Shown here in pieces: positions 42,182 through 51,176 of a stretch of DNA of 64,000 nucleotides. The notes beneath the pieces are model-generated. The model was not told the origin of the DNA, did no database searches, and saw only the letters and a program-made list of their open reading frames with translations. Position 1 is the stretch's first letter. Each line of letters opens with the position of its first letter. Origin of the DNA: Chelonobacter sp050613185 (GTDB lineage Bacteria > Pseudomonadota > Gammaproteobacteria > Enterobacterales > Pasteurellaceae); the NCBI RefSeq assembly GCF_050613185.1, contig NZ_CP192511.1, positions 1,240,001-1,304,000 of the forward strand, in the 5' to 3' direction. The position numbers and the translations under genes were made by a program.

Positions 42182-43072
42182 TTAGTATGCATTTTGTTTA
42201 AGCCGGTTAATCGCTTGTTTGTTGAAGAAGTAGTGCGTGCCGCAACATTCGCATTGCATATCGATACTACCGTTATGCTCGGCTAAAATTTCGTCAATTT
42301 CCGCCTCGTCAATCAAAAGTAATGCCGCGCCGGAACGTTCCGCCGAACAACCGCAATGGAAACGTACCGCACTTGGGTTAAACAGTTCCACTGTTTCTTC
42401 GTGGTATAAGCGGTACAGTAACTCTTCGGCGGTTAAACCGAATAATTCATCGCTTTTCACCGTTTCCGCCAATATTTGTAGATGTTGCAAATCATCAGCC
42501 GAACCAGTGCCGTCCGGCATAATTTGCAGTAGCATTCCCGCGGCGACCGGTTGCCCTGCAAATTCGCCGGTTTTAATCACAAGTGCGGTTTTCAACTGTT
42601 CGGAACGCTCGAAATAGTCTTGCAAGCACTCGCTAATCGTCGCTTTGCTTAACTCCACAATTCCTTGATAACGCTCGCCTTGGGTCGGATTAATTGAAAT
42701 CACCAACACCGCTTTGCCGATCATCTGTTGCAAGCTACTGTCGGCGGCAATCTCACCCTCTACCCGCGCCAGCGCCCGTAGTTGCAGTTGATTGTCGCCG
42801 TTGACCAACGCCAGCTTCAGCGGGCCGTCGCCTTGGATTTGCACCGTGATGTCGCCTTCGAATTTCAATGTCGCGGTCAATAACGCCGTCGCCACCAGCA
42901 TTTCCCCCAACAGGTTTTGCACCTCTTGCGGGTAATGATGGGTGTTCAAGGTTTCACTAAAAGTGCGGTTCAGCCGCACCCACTCGCCGCGTACCGCTCT
43001 TTGGCTGAACAGATAGCGGTGCAGAGTGTCGTTGTCTTGCGTATAGTCAAGGGTATTCGTTGTTTCGCTCAT
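42182..43072 (-). CDS. hslO: Redox-regulated chaperone Hsp33
   Basis: Hsp33 is a cytoplasmic holdase activated by oxidation and unfolding through loss of zinc from a four-cysteine centre. The 296 residues end with the redox switch: CGC in FHCGCSAERS (about residues 238-245) and CECC in MQCECCGTHYFF (about 270-281), giving a CXC and a CXXC pair as required. The N-terminal chaperone domain includes HRYLFSQRAVRGEWVRLN. In E. coli hslO and hslR are adjacent; here a toxin-antitoxin pair lies between them. Confidence 0.96.
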   Translation of the reverse strand: MSETTNTLDYTQDNDTLHRYLFSQRAVRGEWVRLNRTFSETLNTHHYPQEVQNLLGEMLVATALLTATLKFEGDITVQIQGDGPLKLALVNGDNQLQLRALARVEGEIAADSSLQQMIGKAVLVISINPTQGERYQGIVELSKATISECLQDYFERSEQLKTALVIKTGEFAGQPVAAGMLLQIMPDGTGSADDLQHLQILAETVKSDELFGLTAEELLYRLYHEETVELFNPSAVRFHCGCSAERSGAALLLIDEAEIDEILAEHNGSIDMQCECCGTHYFFNKQAINRLKQNAY

Positions 43073-43166
43073 GTGATTTCCGGTTGATTGTTCGTGAAGA
43101 TTGCTTGTTATATATGGGCGGATCTTAGGTTGTCAAGCCAGCTTGTGCAAGTATGAGATTTATTAC

Positions 43167-43195
43167 TTGTATTACATTTAATACATCTCTAAAAT
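43167..43195 (+). promoter_or_regulatory. Promoter with operator palindrome of the toxin-antitoxin pair
   Basis: TGTATTA (43168-43174) and TAATACA (43179-43185) are perfect 7-bp arms around CATT. They overlap a possible promoter with TTGTAT (43167-43172) and TAAAAT (43190-43195), 17 bp apart. Ribbon-helix-helix antitoxins typically autorepress at such short palindromes. Confidence 0.6.
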
Positions 43196-43229
43196 AGCCA
43201 CTGTCTCAAACAAAAACGAGGATAAAACA

Positions 43230-43466
43230 ATGACGATTTCCGTGAGATTGCCAACCGAGTTGGAAATCCGTTTAAATTATTTGTCAGAAAAAACAGGGCG
43301 CGCCAAATCATTTTATATCAAGGCGGCACTGGAAGCCTATATGGAAGATTTAGAAGATGTGTTACTTGCCAATGCGATATTGGAGCGCGTTCGTTCAGGC
43401 AAAGAAAAAACGCATAAATTAGAGGACATTGAAAATGAACTCAAACTGGACGGTCTCATTAACTGA
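43230..43466 (+). CDS. relB: RelB/DUF6290-type antitoxin
   Basis: This is the 78-residue antitoxin of a type II module. The N-terminus MTISVRLPTELEIRLNYLSEKTGRAKSFYIKAAL is a ribbon-helix-helix DNA-binding domain; the acidic C-terminal half (YMEDLEDVLLANAILERVRSG) would wrap and neutralise the toxin. ACGAGG lies 8-9 bases before the ATG. It overlaps the toxin gene by 32 bp, which implies translational coupling. Confidence 0.88.
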   Translation: MTISVRLPTELEIRLNYLSEKTGRAKSFYIKAALEAYMEDLEDVLLANAILERVRSGKEKTHKLEDIENELKLDGLIN

Positions 43467-43713
43467 TACCGCAAAAAAGCAATTAGCCAAATTAGCCAAG
43501 AAAAATCCAAAACAAGCAGAACAAATCATCAAATATCTCAAAGAGGTTGCCATGTTGGAAAATCCACGTATGCGCGGTAAAGGATTGGTTGGCGATCTGT
43601 CGGGTTTATGGCGTTATCGTATCGGTGATTATCGGGTGATTTGCGAAATTAATAATAATGAACTGCTGATTACCGCACTTGATTTAGGACATCGGCGCGA
43701 AGTTTATCATTAA
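43435..43713 (+). CDS. relE: RelE/ParE-superfamily mRNA interferase toxin
   Basis: The 92-residue protein starts MNSNWTVSLTDTAKKQLAKLAKKNPKQAEQIIKYL and ends with the RelE core GLWRYRIGDYRVICEINNNELLITALDLGHRREVYH. The Arg residues (RYRIGDYRVI, HRREVY) match positions important for RelE ribosome-dependent cleavage of mRNA. The start at 43435 is chosen over a TTG at 43429 because AGAGGA lies 8 bases upstream. The pair lies in the otherwise conserved hslO-hslR interval. Confidence 0.9.
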   Translation: MNSNWTVSLTDTAKKQLAKLAKKNPKQAEQIIKYLKEVAMLENPRMRGKGLVGDLSGLWRYRIGDYRVICEINNNELLITALDLGHRREVYH

Positions 43714-43716
43714 CAC

Positions 43717-44109
43717 TCATTCCTGATACTTAAACTTAATCAAATCCCGCCGCTCTTTTTTATTGGGGCGGCGTTCAGGGTTTGGCATTGATAACGCATT
43801 GGCTTTGCGTGCGGCGGCGATTTGTTCGCGTTTCGCTATGCTGGCGGCGGTTTCTTGATACAGTTGCTGCGCCTGCGTGGCGTTGCCGCGTTTGTCGGAT
43901 AACGCCAACACTTGCACCTCTTTTTCCTCGCTGCCTTGGCGCAGTTTCAGCATTGCGCCGAGTTCCACGATTTTGCTCGGTTTGCTGCGTTGTCCGTTGT
44001 AATGCACTTTGCCGCCGTCGATCATTTCACGGGCAAGCGAACGGGTTTTGTAAAAACGGGCTGCCCACAGCCATTTGTCGAGGCGCACGCTGTTATCGTT
44101 GTCTTTCAT
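43717..44109 (-). CDS. hslR: Heat-shock protein 15, ribosome-associated
   Basis: Hsp15 binds stalled 50S subunits still carrying nascent chain-tRNA and helps recycle them. The 130 residues have the S4 RNA-binding domain (VRLDKWLWAARFYKTRSLAREMIDGGKVHYNGQRSKPSKIVELG, about 8-51) and a basic C-terminal tail (NPERRPNKKERRDLIKFKYQE). Its stop is only 3 bp from the relE stop on the opposite strand. It follows yrfG by 14 bp. Confidence 0.94.
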   Translation of the reverse strand: MKDNDNSVRLDKWLWAARFYKTRSLAREMIDGGKVHYNGQRSKPSKIVELGAMLKLRQGSEEKEVQVLALSDKRGNATQAQQLYQETAASIAKREQIAAARKANALSMPNPERRPNKKERRDLIKFKYQE

Positions 44110-44123
44110 TATTCGCTTCCTTA

Positions 44124-44780
44124 TTAAACAAACAGTTGGCTGAAATCCGCAATGCTGCGATGGCGTTGGAAGACGTTGGGCGGCAGGATTGAATCGGGAT
44201 TTTCGATACCGACGGTGAACGCAATCCGATGATTCGCAGCTTGCTCCAACACCGCTTCCAAATCGTCGAGCAGCAATGTCCGTTGCGGATCAATCGCATA
44301 ATTTTGTAGCAGCGCTGTCCATAGTCCGCCGTTCATTTTCGGCTGTTGAAATTGGTGCGAGGAAATCAGGGCTTCGAAGTGCGGTGCGAGATCGCAATGC
44401 GCCATTTTCACCTCTAAGCTGTAAGGGTGCGAATCGGTCAGTAACAGCAAGCGTTTGCCCATGCCGTTTAATCGTTGCAACAACGGGTATACGCCAGACC
44501 GCACTTTGAGTTTCGGCATATGCTGCAACTGCATTGCGCGGATGGGCAGTTGCAACGTGTTCGCCCAATGATCGATGTCGTACCATTGCATACTGTGTTC
44601 GACATCGCGATAAAGCTGTTTCAGTTTGGCGTGACTCTGCTCCGTGCTGATCGCCATCTTTTCGGCATATACCTGTGGCACAATCTCTTTCCAAAATTCG
44701 GCATCTAAGCGCAAATCAATCAGAGTACCGTCCAAATCAAACAGCACAGTGTCAATCTGCTGCCAATCTATTTCTCTCAC
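44124..44780 (-). CDS. yrfG: YrfG-like GMP/IMP nucleotidase (HAD superfamily)
   Basis: E. coli YrfG dephosphorylates purine nucleotides such as IMP and GMP. The 218 residues contain HAD motif I (FDLDGTLIDLRLDAEFW, about 14-30), motif II (LLLTDSHPYS), the conserved Lys (QQPKMNGGLW) and motif III (LLLDDLEAVLEQA). It lies in the conserved nudE-yrfG-hslR-hslO-pckA neighbourhood; the igaA homologue that separates nudE and yrfG in E. coli is absent. Confidence 0.9.
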   Translation of the reverse strand: MREIDWQQIDTVLFDLDGTLIDLRLDAEFWKEIVPQVYAEKMAISTEQSHAKLKQLYRDVEHSMQWYDIDHWANTLQLPIRAMQLQHMPKLKVRSGVYPLLQRLNGMGKRLLLLTDSHPYSLEVKMAHCDLAPHFEALISSHQFQQPKMNGGLWTALLQNYAIDPQRTLLLDDLEAVLEQAANHRIAFTVGIENPDSILPPNVFQRHRSIADFSQLFV

Positions 44781-44855
44781 TGGCTTTCCTTTTTACATTT
44801 ATTCTCGGAGTATGGTATCGTTACTCTTGTTTGTTGGCAAATTTTAAGGAATACG

Positions 44856-45419
44856 ATGACTGTTTCGCGACAAAAACCTCAGATTCTTGCGGTAAAGACC
44901 GCCGCCAAATCGCGTATTTTTGAAATTCAGGCAGTGGATCTGCAATTTTCCAACGGCGCACGGCGCACCTTCGAACGTTTCAAACCGAGTAGCCGTTGTG
45001 CGGTGATGGTGTTGGCGCTTCATCAGGAGCATTTATTGCTGATCAGTGAATATGCGGTCGGTACCGAACGTTATGAACTGGGCTTTGTCAAAGGTTTAAT
45101 GGACGCAGGCGAAACGCCGCAGCAGAGTGCCAACCGCGAATTGCAGGAAGAAATCGGCTTCAAGGCGCAAAATCTGACATTATTGAAAACCGTGATCACT
45201 TCGCCCGGTTTTATGCATAACCCAATGCACATCTTTTTGGCGGAAAATTTAACGCCGTCACGTTTGCCCGGCGACGAACCGGAATCGCTCGACATCATTG
45301 AATATCCGTTGCAGGATCTGGATAAGTTGTTATCACACGATGACTTTTGCGAAGCGCGCAACTTGACCGCACTTTACCTGTTACGCGATTATTTAGCGAA
45401 ACGGAAGCATTCAGTATGA
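44856..45419 (+). CDS. nudE: ADP compounds hydrolase NudE (Nudix)
   Basis: NudE hydrolyses ADP-ribose, Ap3A and NADH. The 187 residues carry a complete Nudix box, GLMDAGETPQQSANRELQEEIGF (about 89-111). The family N-terminus MTVSRQKPQILAVKTAAKSRIFEIQAV is present. The stop overlaps the cysQ start by 4 bases (ATGA), a sign of translational coupling. It is divergent from yrfG. Confidence 0.93.
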   Translation: MTVSRQKPQILAVKTAAKSRIFEIQAVDLQFSNGARRTFERFKPSSRCAVMVLALHQEHLLLISEYAVGTERYELGFVKGLMDAGETPQQSANRELQEEIGFKAQNLTLLKTVITSPGFMHNPMHIFLAENLTPSRLPGDEPESLDIIEYPLQDLDKLLSHDDFCEARNLTALYLLRDYLAKRKHSV

Positions 45420-46243
45420 CCCATGCCATTTTACTCAGCGAACCACTATTAAACGCCGCCTTGTCGATTGCCAAAAGAGCGGGTGAAAAGCTGCTGACCT
45501 TTTATTACCGCGGTATCGAAAGCGAACTGAAACAGGATAATACGCCGGTGACCGAAGCGGATCTGGCGGTCAGCCGCTTTTTAGAGGACGAATTGCAAGC
45601 CTTGACCCCCGGCATTCCGGTGTTATCGGAAGAGAGCCAAACCATTGACTTTGCCGAACGTCGCCGCTGGACACAATATTGGCTGGTCGATCCGCTCGAC
45701 GGCACGCAGCAGTTTTTGGAAAAAACCGATCAGTTTTCGGTGTTGATCGCCTTGGTGCAGCATAATCAGCCGACCTTGGGGATCGTCTATTCGCCTGTTC
45801 CGCGGCTGGCGTTTTATGCCATGGACAAATTCGGCGCGTACAAACAGCAGAACGGTGTGATTAGCCGTTTGCAGACCCGGCCGCCCGGCGATAACGTGAT
45901 TCGGATTGCGGTGGGGAAGAATGTGCGGCGGCAACAGGTGATGGCGATGTTTCACGATCAATTTGACTACCAACTGATCCGTTACGGTTCCAGCGGTTTG
46001 AAAGGGGCGCTGGTGGCGGAGGGGCGCAGCGATTGCTATATTCGCTTGGGCAAAACCGGCGAATGGGATACGGCGGCGGTCGAATGTATCTTGCGTGAAA
46101 CCGGCGGAAAAATCGTGGATTTGTACGGCAATCCTCTGACTTATAATCGGCGCGAAACCCTGATTAATCCGGATTTTATCATGCTCGGCAACGCCGCCTT
46201 TCCGTGGCAAAAAGTAGTACGATTTCAACAACTATTAAAATAA
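45416..46243 (+). CDS. cysQ: 3'(2'),5'-bisphosphate nucleotidase CysQ
   Basis: CysQ hydrolyses PAP to AMP and so clears a toxic by-product of sulfate assimilation; it belongs to the inositol-monophosphatase fold. The 275 residues have the lithium-sensitive metal motifs EESQ (about 75-78) and WLVDPLDGTQQF (about 91-102), and the C-terminal WDTAAVECILRETGGKI. It is a little longer than E. coli CysQ (246). The start at 45416 gives the 4-bp overlap with nudE; the frame is open further upstream only because of nudE sequence. Confidence 0.9.
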   Translation: MTHAILLSEPLLNAALSIAKRAGEKLLTFYYRGIESELKQDNTPVTEADLAVSRFLEDELQALTPGIPVLSEESQTIDFAERRRWTQYWLVDPLDGTQQFLEKTDQFSVLIALVQHNQPTLGIVYSPVPRLAFYAMDKFGAYKQQNGVISRLQTRPPGDNVIRIAVGKNVRRQQVMAMFHDQFDYQLIRYGSSGLKGALVAEGRSDCYIRLGKTGEWDTAAVECILRETGGKIVDLYGNPLTYNRRETLINPDFIMLGNAAFPWQKVVRFQQLLK

Positions 46244-46343
46244 TAGACGATTAGGACAAAATAAGCGATTGACGCTGTGAATCGATGTTATTAGACTGCA
46301 TGGATTGCTGATGAAAGGTCAGTCAACCCGAAGGACGAGATAA

Positions 46344-47843
46344 ATGAAAAAACCGGACAACAACAGCCTTGTTATTTTTGGCGCATCAGGGGATTTAACC
46401 CACCGCAAACTAATTCCTGCCTTGTATCATCTCTTTAAAAACGGCCGCTTGGCGGATGATTTTGCGATTTTAGGGGTCAGCCGCACCGAATTCAGCGACG
46501 AGCAATATCGTGAAAAACTGATGGATATTCTGGGAAAAAGCGAAAAAATTGAAAAGCGCGAGATGCTTGAGTTTTTCTCGCATGTTTACTACCAAGCGAT
46601 TGATACCGCCAAGGTTGAAGATTATGCCAAAGTCAAAGTGCGGTTGGACGAGTTTGAAAAAACACACCGCACGCAAGGCAATGCGCTGTTCTATCTTTCC
46701 ACGCCGCCAAGCCTGTATCCGGTTATTCCGGCACATCTTGCCGCGCACGGCTTGAATCATCAACGCAACGGTTGGAAACGGTTGGTGGTGGAAAAACCGT
46801 TCGGTTATGATTTGACATCGGCCATCAACCTGGATGCCAAACTGCACGAAGATTTTGACGAATCGCAAATTTATCGTATCGACCATTATTTAGGCAAAGA
46901 AACGGTACAAAATATTTTGGTATTGCGTTTTTCCAACGGCTTGTTCGAGCCGTTGTGGAATCGGAACTACATTGATTATGTCGAAATCACCGGGGCGGAA
47001 GCCTTGGGTGTGGAAGAGCGCGGCGGTTATTATGATGGTTCGGGCGCAATGCGCGATATGTTCCAAAACCACTTATTGCAAGTGTTGGCGATGATCGCGA
47101 TGGAATCACCGGCGGTGATCGATGCCGACGCCATGCGCAATGAAGTGGTGAAAGTATTGCAAAGCCTGCACCCGTTGAGCGAAGAAGATTTGGAAAAATA
47201 TCTGGTGCTGGGGCAATACACCGGTGCCAAAGTGCGCGGCGAATACCAAAAAGGCTATCGCGAAGAAAACGGCGTTGAGCCGCAATCGCGCACCGAAACC
47301 TATATGGCGTTAAAACTGAAAATCGACAACTGGCGCTGGAGCGGCGTGCCGTTTTATGTGCGCACCGGCAAACGCCTGCCGACACGGGTAACCGAAGTGG
47401 TGATTCACTTTAAGAAAACGCCGCACCCGGTCTTTAACGCCAACGCACCGGAAAATAAACTGATTATTCGCATTCAGCCGAACGAGGGGATCGTAATGAG
47501 TTTCGGCTTGAAAAATCCGGGTTCCGGATTTCAGGCCAAAGAAGTATCAATGGATTTCCACTATCAGGATCTGACCGATACCAATATCCTTGATGCTTAC
47601 GAACGTTTGCTACTGGATTCGCTGTTAGGGGACGCAACCCTGTTCTCGCGCAGTGACGCAGTGCGAGCCTGTTGGAAGTTTGTCCAACCGATTTTGGATT
47701 ATAAAGCCAATAATCCAAAACTTTATGGTTATGCCAGCGGTACTTGGGGGCCGCAAGAAGCGGATTTTATGATGGAGTCCAAAAACCGTAGCTGGCGTTT
47801 CCCGTGTAAAAATTTAACGAATACGGAATATTGTGAGTTATAA
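46344..47843 (+). CDS. zwf: Glucose-6-phosphate 1-dehydrogenase
   Basis: This is the first enzyme of the oxidative pentose-phosphate pathway, making NADPH and 6-phosphogluconolactone. The 499 residues start with the NADP site VIFGASGDLTHRKLIPALYHL and contain the catalytic signature RIDHYLGKE (about 178-186; conserved His and Lys) and the substrate region WRWSGVPFYVRTGKRLP. A GGACGAG purine stretch lies upstream of the ATG. pgl follows directly and gnd lies 94 bp after that. Confidence 0.97.
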   Translation: MKKPDNNSLVIFGASGDLTHRKLIPALYHLFKNGRLADDFAILGVSRTEFSDEQYREKLMDILGKSEKIEKREMLEFFSHVYYQAIDTAKVEDYAKVKVRLDEFEKTHRTQGNALFYLSTPPSLYPVIPAHLAAHGLNHQRNGWKRLVVEKPFGYDLTSAINLDAKLHEDFDESQIYRIDHYLGKETVQNILVLRFSNGLFEPLWNRNYIDYVEITGAEALGVEERGGYYDGSGAMRDMFQNHLLQVLAMIAMESPAVIDADAMRNEVVKVLQSLHPLSEEDLEKYLVLGQYTGAKVRGEYQKGYREENGVEPQSRTETYMALKLKIDNWRWSGVPFYVRTGKRLPTRVTEVVIHFKKTPHPVFNANAPENKLIIRIQPNEGIVMSFGLKNPGSGFQAKEVSMDFHYQDLTDTNILDAYERLLLDSLLGDATLFSRSDAVRACWKFVQPILDYKANNPKLYGYASGTWGPQEADFMMESKNRSWRFPCKNLTNTEYCEL

Positions 47844-47844
47844 C

Positions 47845-48558
47845 ATGAAATACAGTAAGTTTGCAGACGCACAACGTGCGGTAGAGAAGATAGCAGAAGA
47901 ATTTTTGGCGTATAGCCGGCAGGCAAAACCGGTGCATATTTCCCTGTCCGGCGGCAGCACGCCGAAATTATTGTTTAAAACCTTGGCGGAGGAATACGCC
48001 GAGAAAATCAACTGGACGAATTTGCATTTTTGGTGGGGCGACGAGCGTTGCGTTGCGCCCGATGACGAAGAGAGCAACTACGGCGAAGTACAGCGCTTAC
48101 TGTTAGATCATATCCAAATGCCGGCGGAAAATATCCACCGCATTCGCGGCGAAGACGAGCCGGAAGCCGAAGCCGCCCGTTTTGCGGCGGAAATGTTAGC
48201 GCTCGTGCCGAAAAACAGCGCAGGCGTGCCGGAATTCGACTGGATTATTTTAGGCATGGGCACCGACGGACACACCGCTTCGTTGTTCCCGTTGCAAGTG
48301 GATTTTAACAGCCGTGCGCTGACGATTGTGGCAAAACAGCCGCAGAGCGGACAACTGCGGGTGTCCAAATCCGCCTATTTGATTGAAAATACAAAACGTC
48401 TGACCTATTTGGTCACCGGAGCCAGTAAAGCGGATTTGCTACGTGAAATCCAACAAGCCGGCACCAACGAATTGCCGTATCCGGCGGCGCGGGTGAAAGC
48501 GAATAACGGCAACACCGAATGGTATTTGGACGCCGACGCAGCCTCGCAGTTGCTGTAA
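47845..48558 (+). CDS. pgl: 6-phosphogluconolactonase
   Basis: This enzyme hydrolyses 6-phosphogluconolactone to 6-phosphogluconate. The 237 residues show SLSGGSTPKLLFKTL (about 31-45), FWWGDERCVAPDDEESNYG and DWIILGMGTDGHTASLFP, all family signatures. The ATG at 47845, 1 base after the zwf stop, matches related proteins that begin MNYxxF; a GTG at 47833 inside zwf is a weaker alternative. A palindromic repeat lies just after the stop. Confidence 0.95.
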   Translation: MKYSKFADAQRAVEKIAEEFLAYSRQAKPVHISLSGGSTPKLLFKTLAEEYAEKINWTNLHFWWGDERCVAPDDEESNYGEVQRLLLDHIQMPAENIHRIRGEDEPEAEAARFAAEMLALVPKNSAGVPEFDWIILGMGTDGHTASLFPLQVDFNSRALTIVAKQPQSGQLRVSKSAYLIENTKRLTYLVTGASKADLLREIQQAGTNELPYPAARVKANNGNTEWYLDADAASQLL

Positions 48559-48579
48559 CGGATCTGATATAAGAGTGTT

Positions 48580-48608
48580 GTAGGGGCGGATTGCATATCC
48601 GCCCGTTT
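48580..48608. repeat. GGGCGGAT palindrome between pgl and gnd
   Basis: GGGCGGAT (48584-48591) and ATCCGCCC (48597-48604) flank TGCAT; it is preceded by GTAG and followed by GTTT. It is a member of the dispersed repeat family seen at 4417, 4500, 24095, 50149 and 57327. Confidence 0.75.
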
Positions 48609-48652
48609 ACAGATAAAAATCAACAATTTTAGCAAAGCAGAAGGAAACAAAC

Positions 48653-50101
48653 ATGAAAGGTGATATTGGCGTAATCGGACTTGCGGTCATGGGGCAAAAC
48701 CTGATTCTGAACATGAACGATCACGGCTTCAAGGTCGTGGCTTATAACCGCACTACCAGCAAAGTGGACGAATTTTTGCAAGGCGCCGCCAAAGATACCA
48801 ACATTATCGGCGCATACTCACTGCAAGATCTTGCCGACAAGCTGGAAAAACCGCGCAAAGTGATGTTAATGGTGCGTGCCGGTGAGGTGGTCGATCACTT
48901 CATCGACAGCCTGTTACCGCACTTGGAAGCGGGGGACATCATCATCGACGGTGGCAACTCCAATTACCCTGACACCAGCCGCCGCGTGAAAGATCTGGCG
49001 GAAAAAGGCATTCGCTTTGTCGGTGCCGGCGTGTCCGGCGGCGAAGAAGGCGCACGTTTCGGGCCTTCGATTATGCCGGGCGGCAACGAAGAAGCGTGGC
49101 AATATGTGAAACCAATCCTGCAAGCGATTTCCGCCAAAACCAAAGACGGCGAACCGTGCTGTGATTGGGTCGGCAAAGAGGGCGCAGGGCATTTCGTCAA
49201 AATGGTACATAACGGTATCGAATACGGCGATATGCAGCTGATTTGCGAAGCCTACCAATTCCTGAAAGAGGGCTTGGGCTTAAGCTACGATGAATTGCAC
49301 CAAGTATTCAGCGACTGGAACAAAACCGAATTGGACAGTTACCTGATTGAAATCACCGCCGATATTCTTGGCTACCGTGATGAAAACGGCGAACCGTTGG
49401 TAGAAAAAATTCTCGATACCGCCGGTCAAAAAGGCACGGGCAAATGGACAGGCATTAATGCGTTGGACTTAGGCATTCCGTTGACCTTAATCAGCGAAGC
49501 GGTGTTCGCCCGTTGCGTGTCGGCATTTAAAGAACAGCGGGTCGAAAACCAAGCCTTATTTAACAAACAAATCGGCACGGTCGCAGGCGACAAAGCGCAA
49601 TGGATCGAAGCGGTGCGCAAAGCGCTGCTGGCGTCTAAAATCATCTCTTACGCGCAAGGCTTTATGCTGATTCGCGAAGCGTCGGAAAACAACAACTGGG
49701 ATCTAAACTACGGCAATACCGCACTTTTATGGCGTGAAGGCTGCATTATCCGCAGCGCATTCTTGGGCAATATCCGCGACGCGTACGAAACCAATCCGAA
49801 TTTGCAATTCTTGGGCGCAGACAGCTATTTCAAAACCATTTTGGAAAATGCGTTGCCGGAATGGCGGAAAGTGGTAGCGAAATCGGTAGAAATCGGCTTG
49901 CCGATGCCGTGCATGGCGTCCGCGATTACTTTCTTAGACGGCTACACCAGTGCCCGTTTGCCGGCGAATTTATTGCAAGCGCAACGCGACTACTTCGGCG
50001 CGCACACCTACGAGCGTATCGACCAACCGCGCGGACAATTCTTCCACACCAACTGGACCGGCAAAGGCGGCAACACCGCTTCCACCACCTATGAAGTGTA
50101 A
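48653..50101 (+). CDS. gnd: 6-phosphogluconate dehydrogenase (decarboxylating)
   Basis: This enzyme makes ribulose 5-phosphate, NADPH and CO2, completing the oxidative branch after zwf and pgl. The 482 residues have the dinucleotide motif IGVIGLAVMGQNLILNM with NRT (NADP-type), the catalytic region GAGHFVKMVHNGIEYGDMQLICEAY (Lys and Asn) and the C-terminal substrate-binding tail near RGQFFHTNWTGKGG. The usual GLAVMG motif is present. AGAAGGAAA lies upstream of the ATG. A further palindromic repeat follows. Confidence 0.98.
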   Translation: MKGDIGVIGLAVMGQNLILNMNDHGFKVVAYNRTTSKVDEFLQGAAKDTNIIGAYSLQDLADKLEKPRKVMLMVRAGEVVDHFIDSLLPHLEAGDIIIDGGNSNYPDTSRRVKDLAEKGIRFVGAGVSGGEEGARFGPSIMPGGNEEAWQYVKPILQAISAKTKDGEPCCDWVGKEGAGHFVKMVHNGIEYGDMQLICEAYQFLKEGLGLSYDELHQVFSDWNKTELDSYLIEITADILGYRDENGEPLVEKILDTAGQKGTGKWTGINALDLGIPLTLISEAVFARCVSAFKEQRVENQALFNKQIGTVAGDKAQWIEAVRKALLASKIISYAQGFMLIREASENNNWDLNYGNTALLWREGCIIRSAFLGNIRDAYETNPNLQFLGADSYFKTILENALPEWRKVVAKSVEIGLPMPCMASAITFLDGYTSARLPANLLQAQRDYFGAHTYERIDQPRGQFFHTNWTGKGGNTASTTYEV

Positions 50102-50148
50102 TGAATTGCTGATCAAGGCTAAAATGCTCGATCTTTATGGTAAAGTCC

Positions 50149-50169
50149 GGGCGGATATTTAATCCGCCC
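50149..50169. repeat. GGGCGGAT palindrome 3' of gnd
   Basis: GGGCGGAT (50149-50156) and ATCCGCCC (50162-50169) flank ATTTA. The right flank ACTTTGTCTCATCA is the reverse of the TGATGAGGCAAAGT flank at 4407-4419, showing that the conserved unit extends beyond the palindrome. Confidence 0.75.
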
Positions 50170-50334
50170 GTTTACTTTGTCTCATCAACGCCCTCTGCCA
50201 ATAATCTAAAAATACATCTCTTAACAGATTTTTCTTTCCTTATAAGAAACCATTTATCAACAAAACCGCACTTTATTTCTTCTGCGTTGATTTCTATACT
50301 CAAGCCATCAAAAATTAATCAAGAGGAAATGAAT

Positions 50335-51117
50335 ATGAACACTAAAATGCCGGCGATTTTTATCGGGCACGGTTCGCCGATGTTGGCGATTGAGCAGAAT
50401 CCGTTTACCCCGAAATGGTATCAGGCGGCGCGGCAGATACCGAAACCAAAAGCGATTTTGGTGGTTTCCGCCCATTGGATTTCAGAGCGAGTGGCGGAAA
50501 CCGCCTCGCCGAATCCCGATCTGATTTATGATTTTTACGGCTTTCCAGAGGAATTATATCAAGTACGTTATCCGGCAAAAGGCGATCCGCACTTGGCGCG
50601 GCAAGTGCAGCAGCTGGTGGATAACCCAGAAGTGCGGTTAGATCCGCAACAAGGGCTGGATCACGGCACTTGGGCGGTGTTGGCGAAAATGTATCCTGAC
50701 GCCGATATTCCGATTGTGCAACTCAGTCTGGGGGCGGCGTTGAGTATGCAGCAGCATATCAACTTGGCAAAACAACTGAAACCGTTGCGCGAGCAGGGCG
50801 TATTGATTTTGGGCAGCGGCAATTTGGTGCATAATTTACATTTAATGGATTGGCGGCGAGCTGACGCACTGTTCGGCTACGACTGGGCGCACAGCGCACA
50901 GCAAACGTTGTTGGATTTAATCCGTCTGGGGGATTTGGACGCGTTGGCAGACTACCGCATGTTAGGCGACGCGGTGCAAAAAGCCATTCCGACCGCCGAA
51001 CATTTTTTGCCGTTGCTGTATATTCTTGCCTTGCGGGAAGAGGGTGAGCCGTTAGATATTTTCAACACCCAGTTTGTCGGCGGTTCGCTGGATATGACTT
51101 GCGTGAAAGTGGGTTAA
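50335..51117 (+). CDS. ygiD: YgiD-like extradiol dioxygenase (LigB superfamily)
   Basis: E. coli YgiD is a zinc-dependent 4,5-DOPA extradiol dioxygenase-like protein. The 260 residues contain IFIGHGSPM (metal-binding His about 12), VVSAHWIS (His about 48), GLDHGTWAVL (His about 108) and GSGNLVHNLHLMDW (His region about 160-170), the four metal or active-site blocks of the family. The frame opens at 50137, but the ATG at 50335 has AAGAGGA 7-8 bases upstream. The physiological substrate is not known. Confidence 0.88.
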   Translation: MNTKMPAIFIGHGSPMLAIEQNPFTPKWYQAARQIPKPKAILVVSAHWISERVAETASPNPDLIYDFYGFPEELYQVRYPAKGDPHLARQVQQLVDNPEVRLDPQQGLDHGTWAVLAKMYPDADIPIVQLSLGAALSMQQHINLAKQLKPLREQGVLILGSGNLVHNLHLMDWRRADALFGYDWAHSAQQTLLDLIRLGDLDALADYRMLGDAVQKAIPTAEHFLPLLYILALREEGEPLDIFNTQFVGGSLDMTCVKVG

Positions 51118-51135
51118 ACCGCACTTTGCGTGATT

Positions 51136-51165
51136 ATCGCCACCATTAACGTGGCGATTTTTTTT
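51136..51165. terminator. Terminator between ygiD and SMR gene
   Basis: ATCGCCAC (51136-51143) pairs perfectly with GTGGCGAT (51151-51158), followed by a T8 run on the plus strand. It ends ygiD and faces the end of the SMR gene. Confidence 0.8.
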
Positions 51166-51176
51166 ATTTCTTAACC

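Noticed and set aside
47833..47844. GTG start of pgl inside zwf
   Set aside because: The ATG at 47845 matches the N-terminus of related lactonases. The GTG would add four unconserved residues.
50137..50334. N-terminal extension of ygiD
   Set aside because: The added residues cross the palindromic repeat and a USS and do not resemble the family; the ATG at 50335 has a good ribosome binding site.
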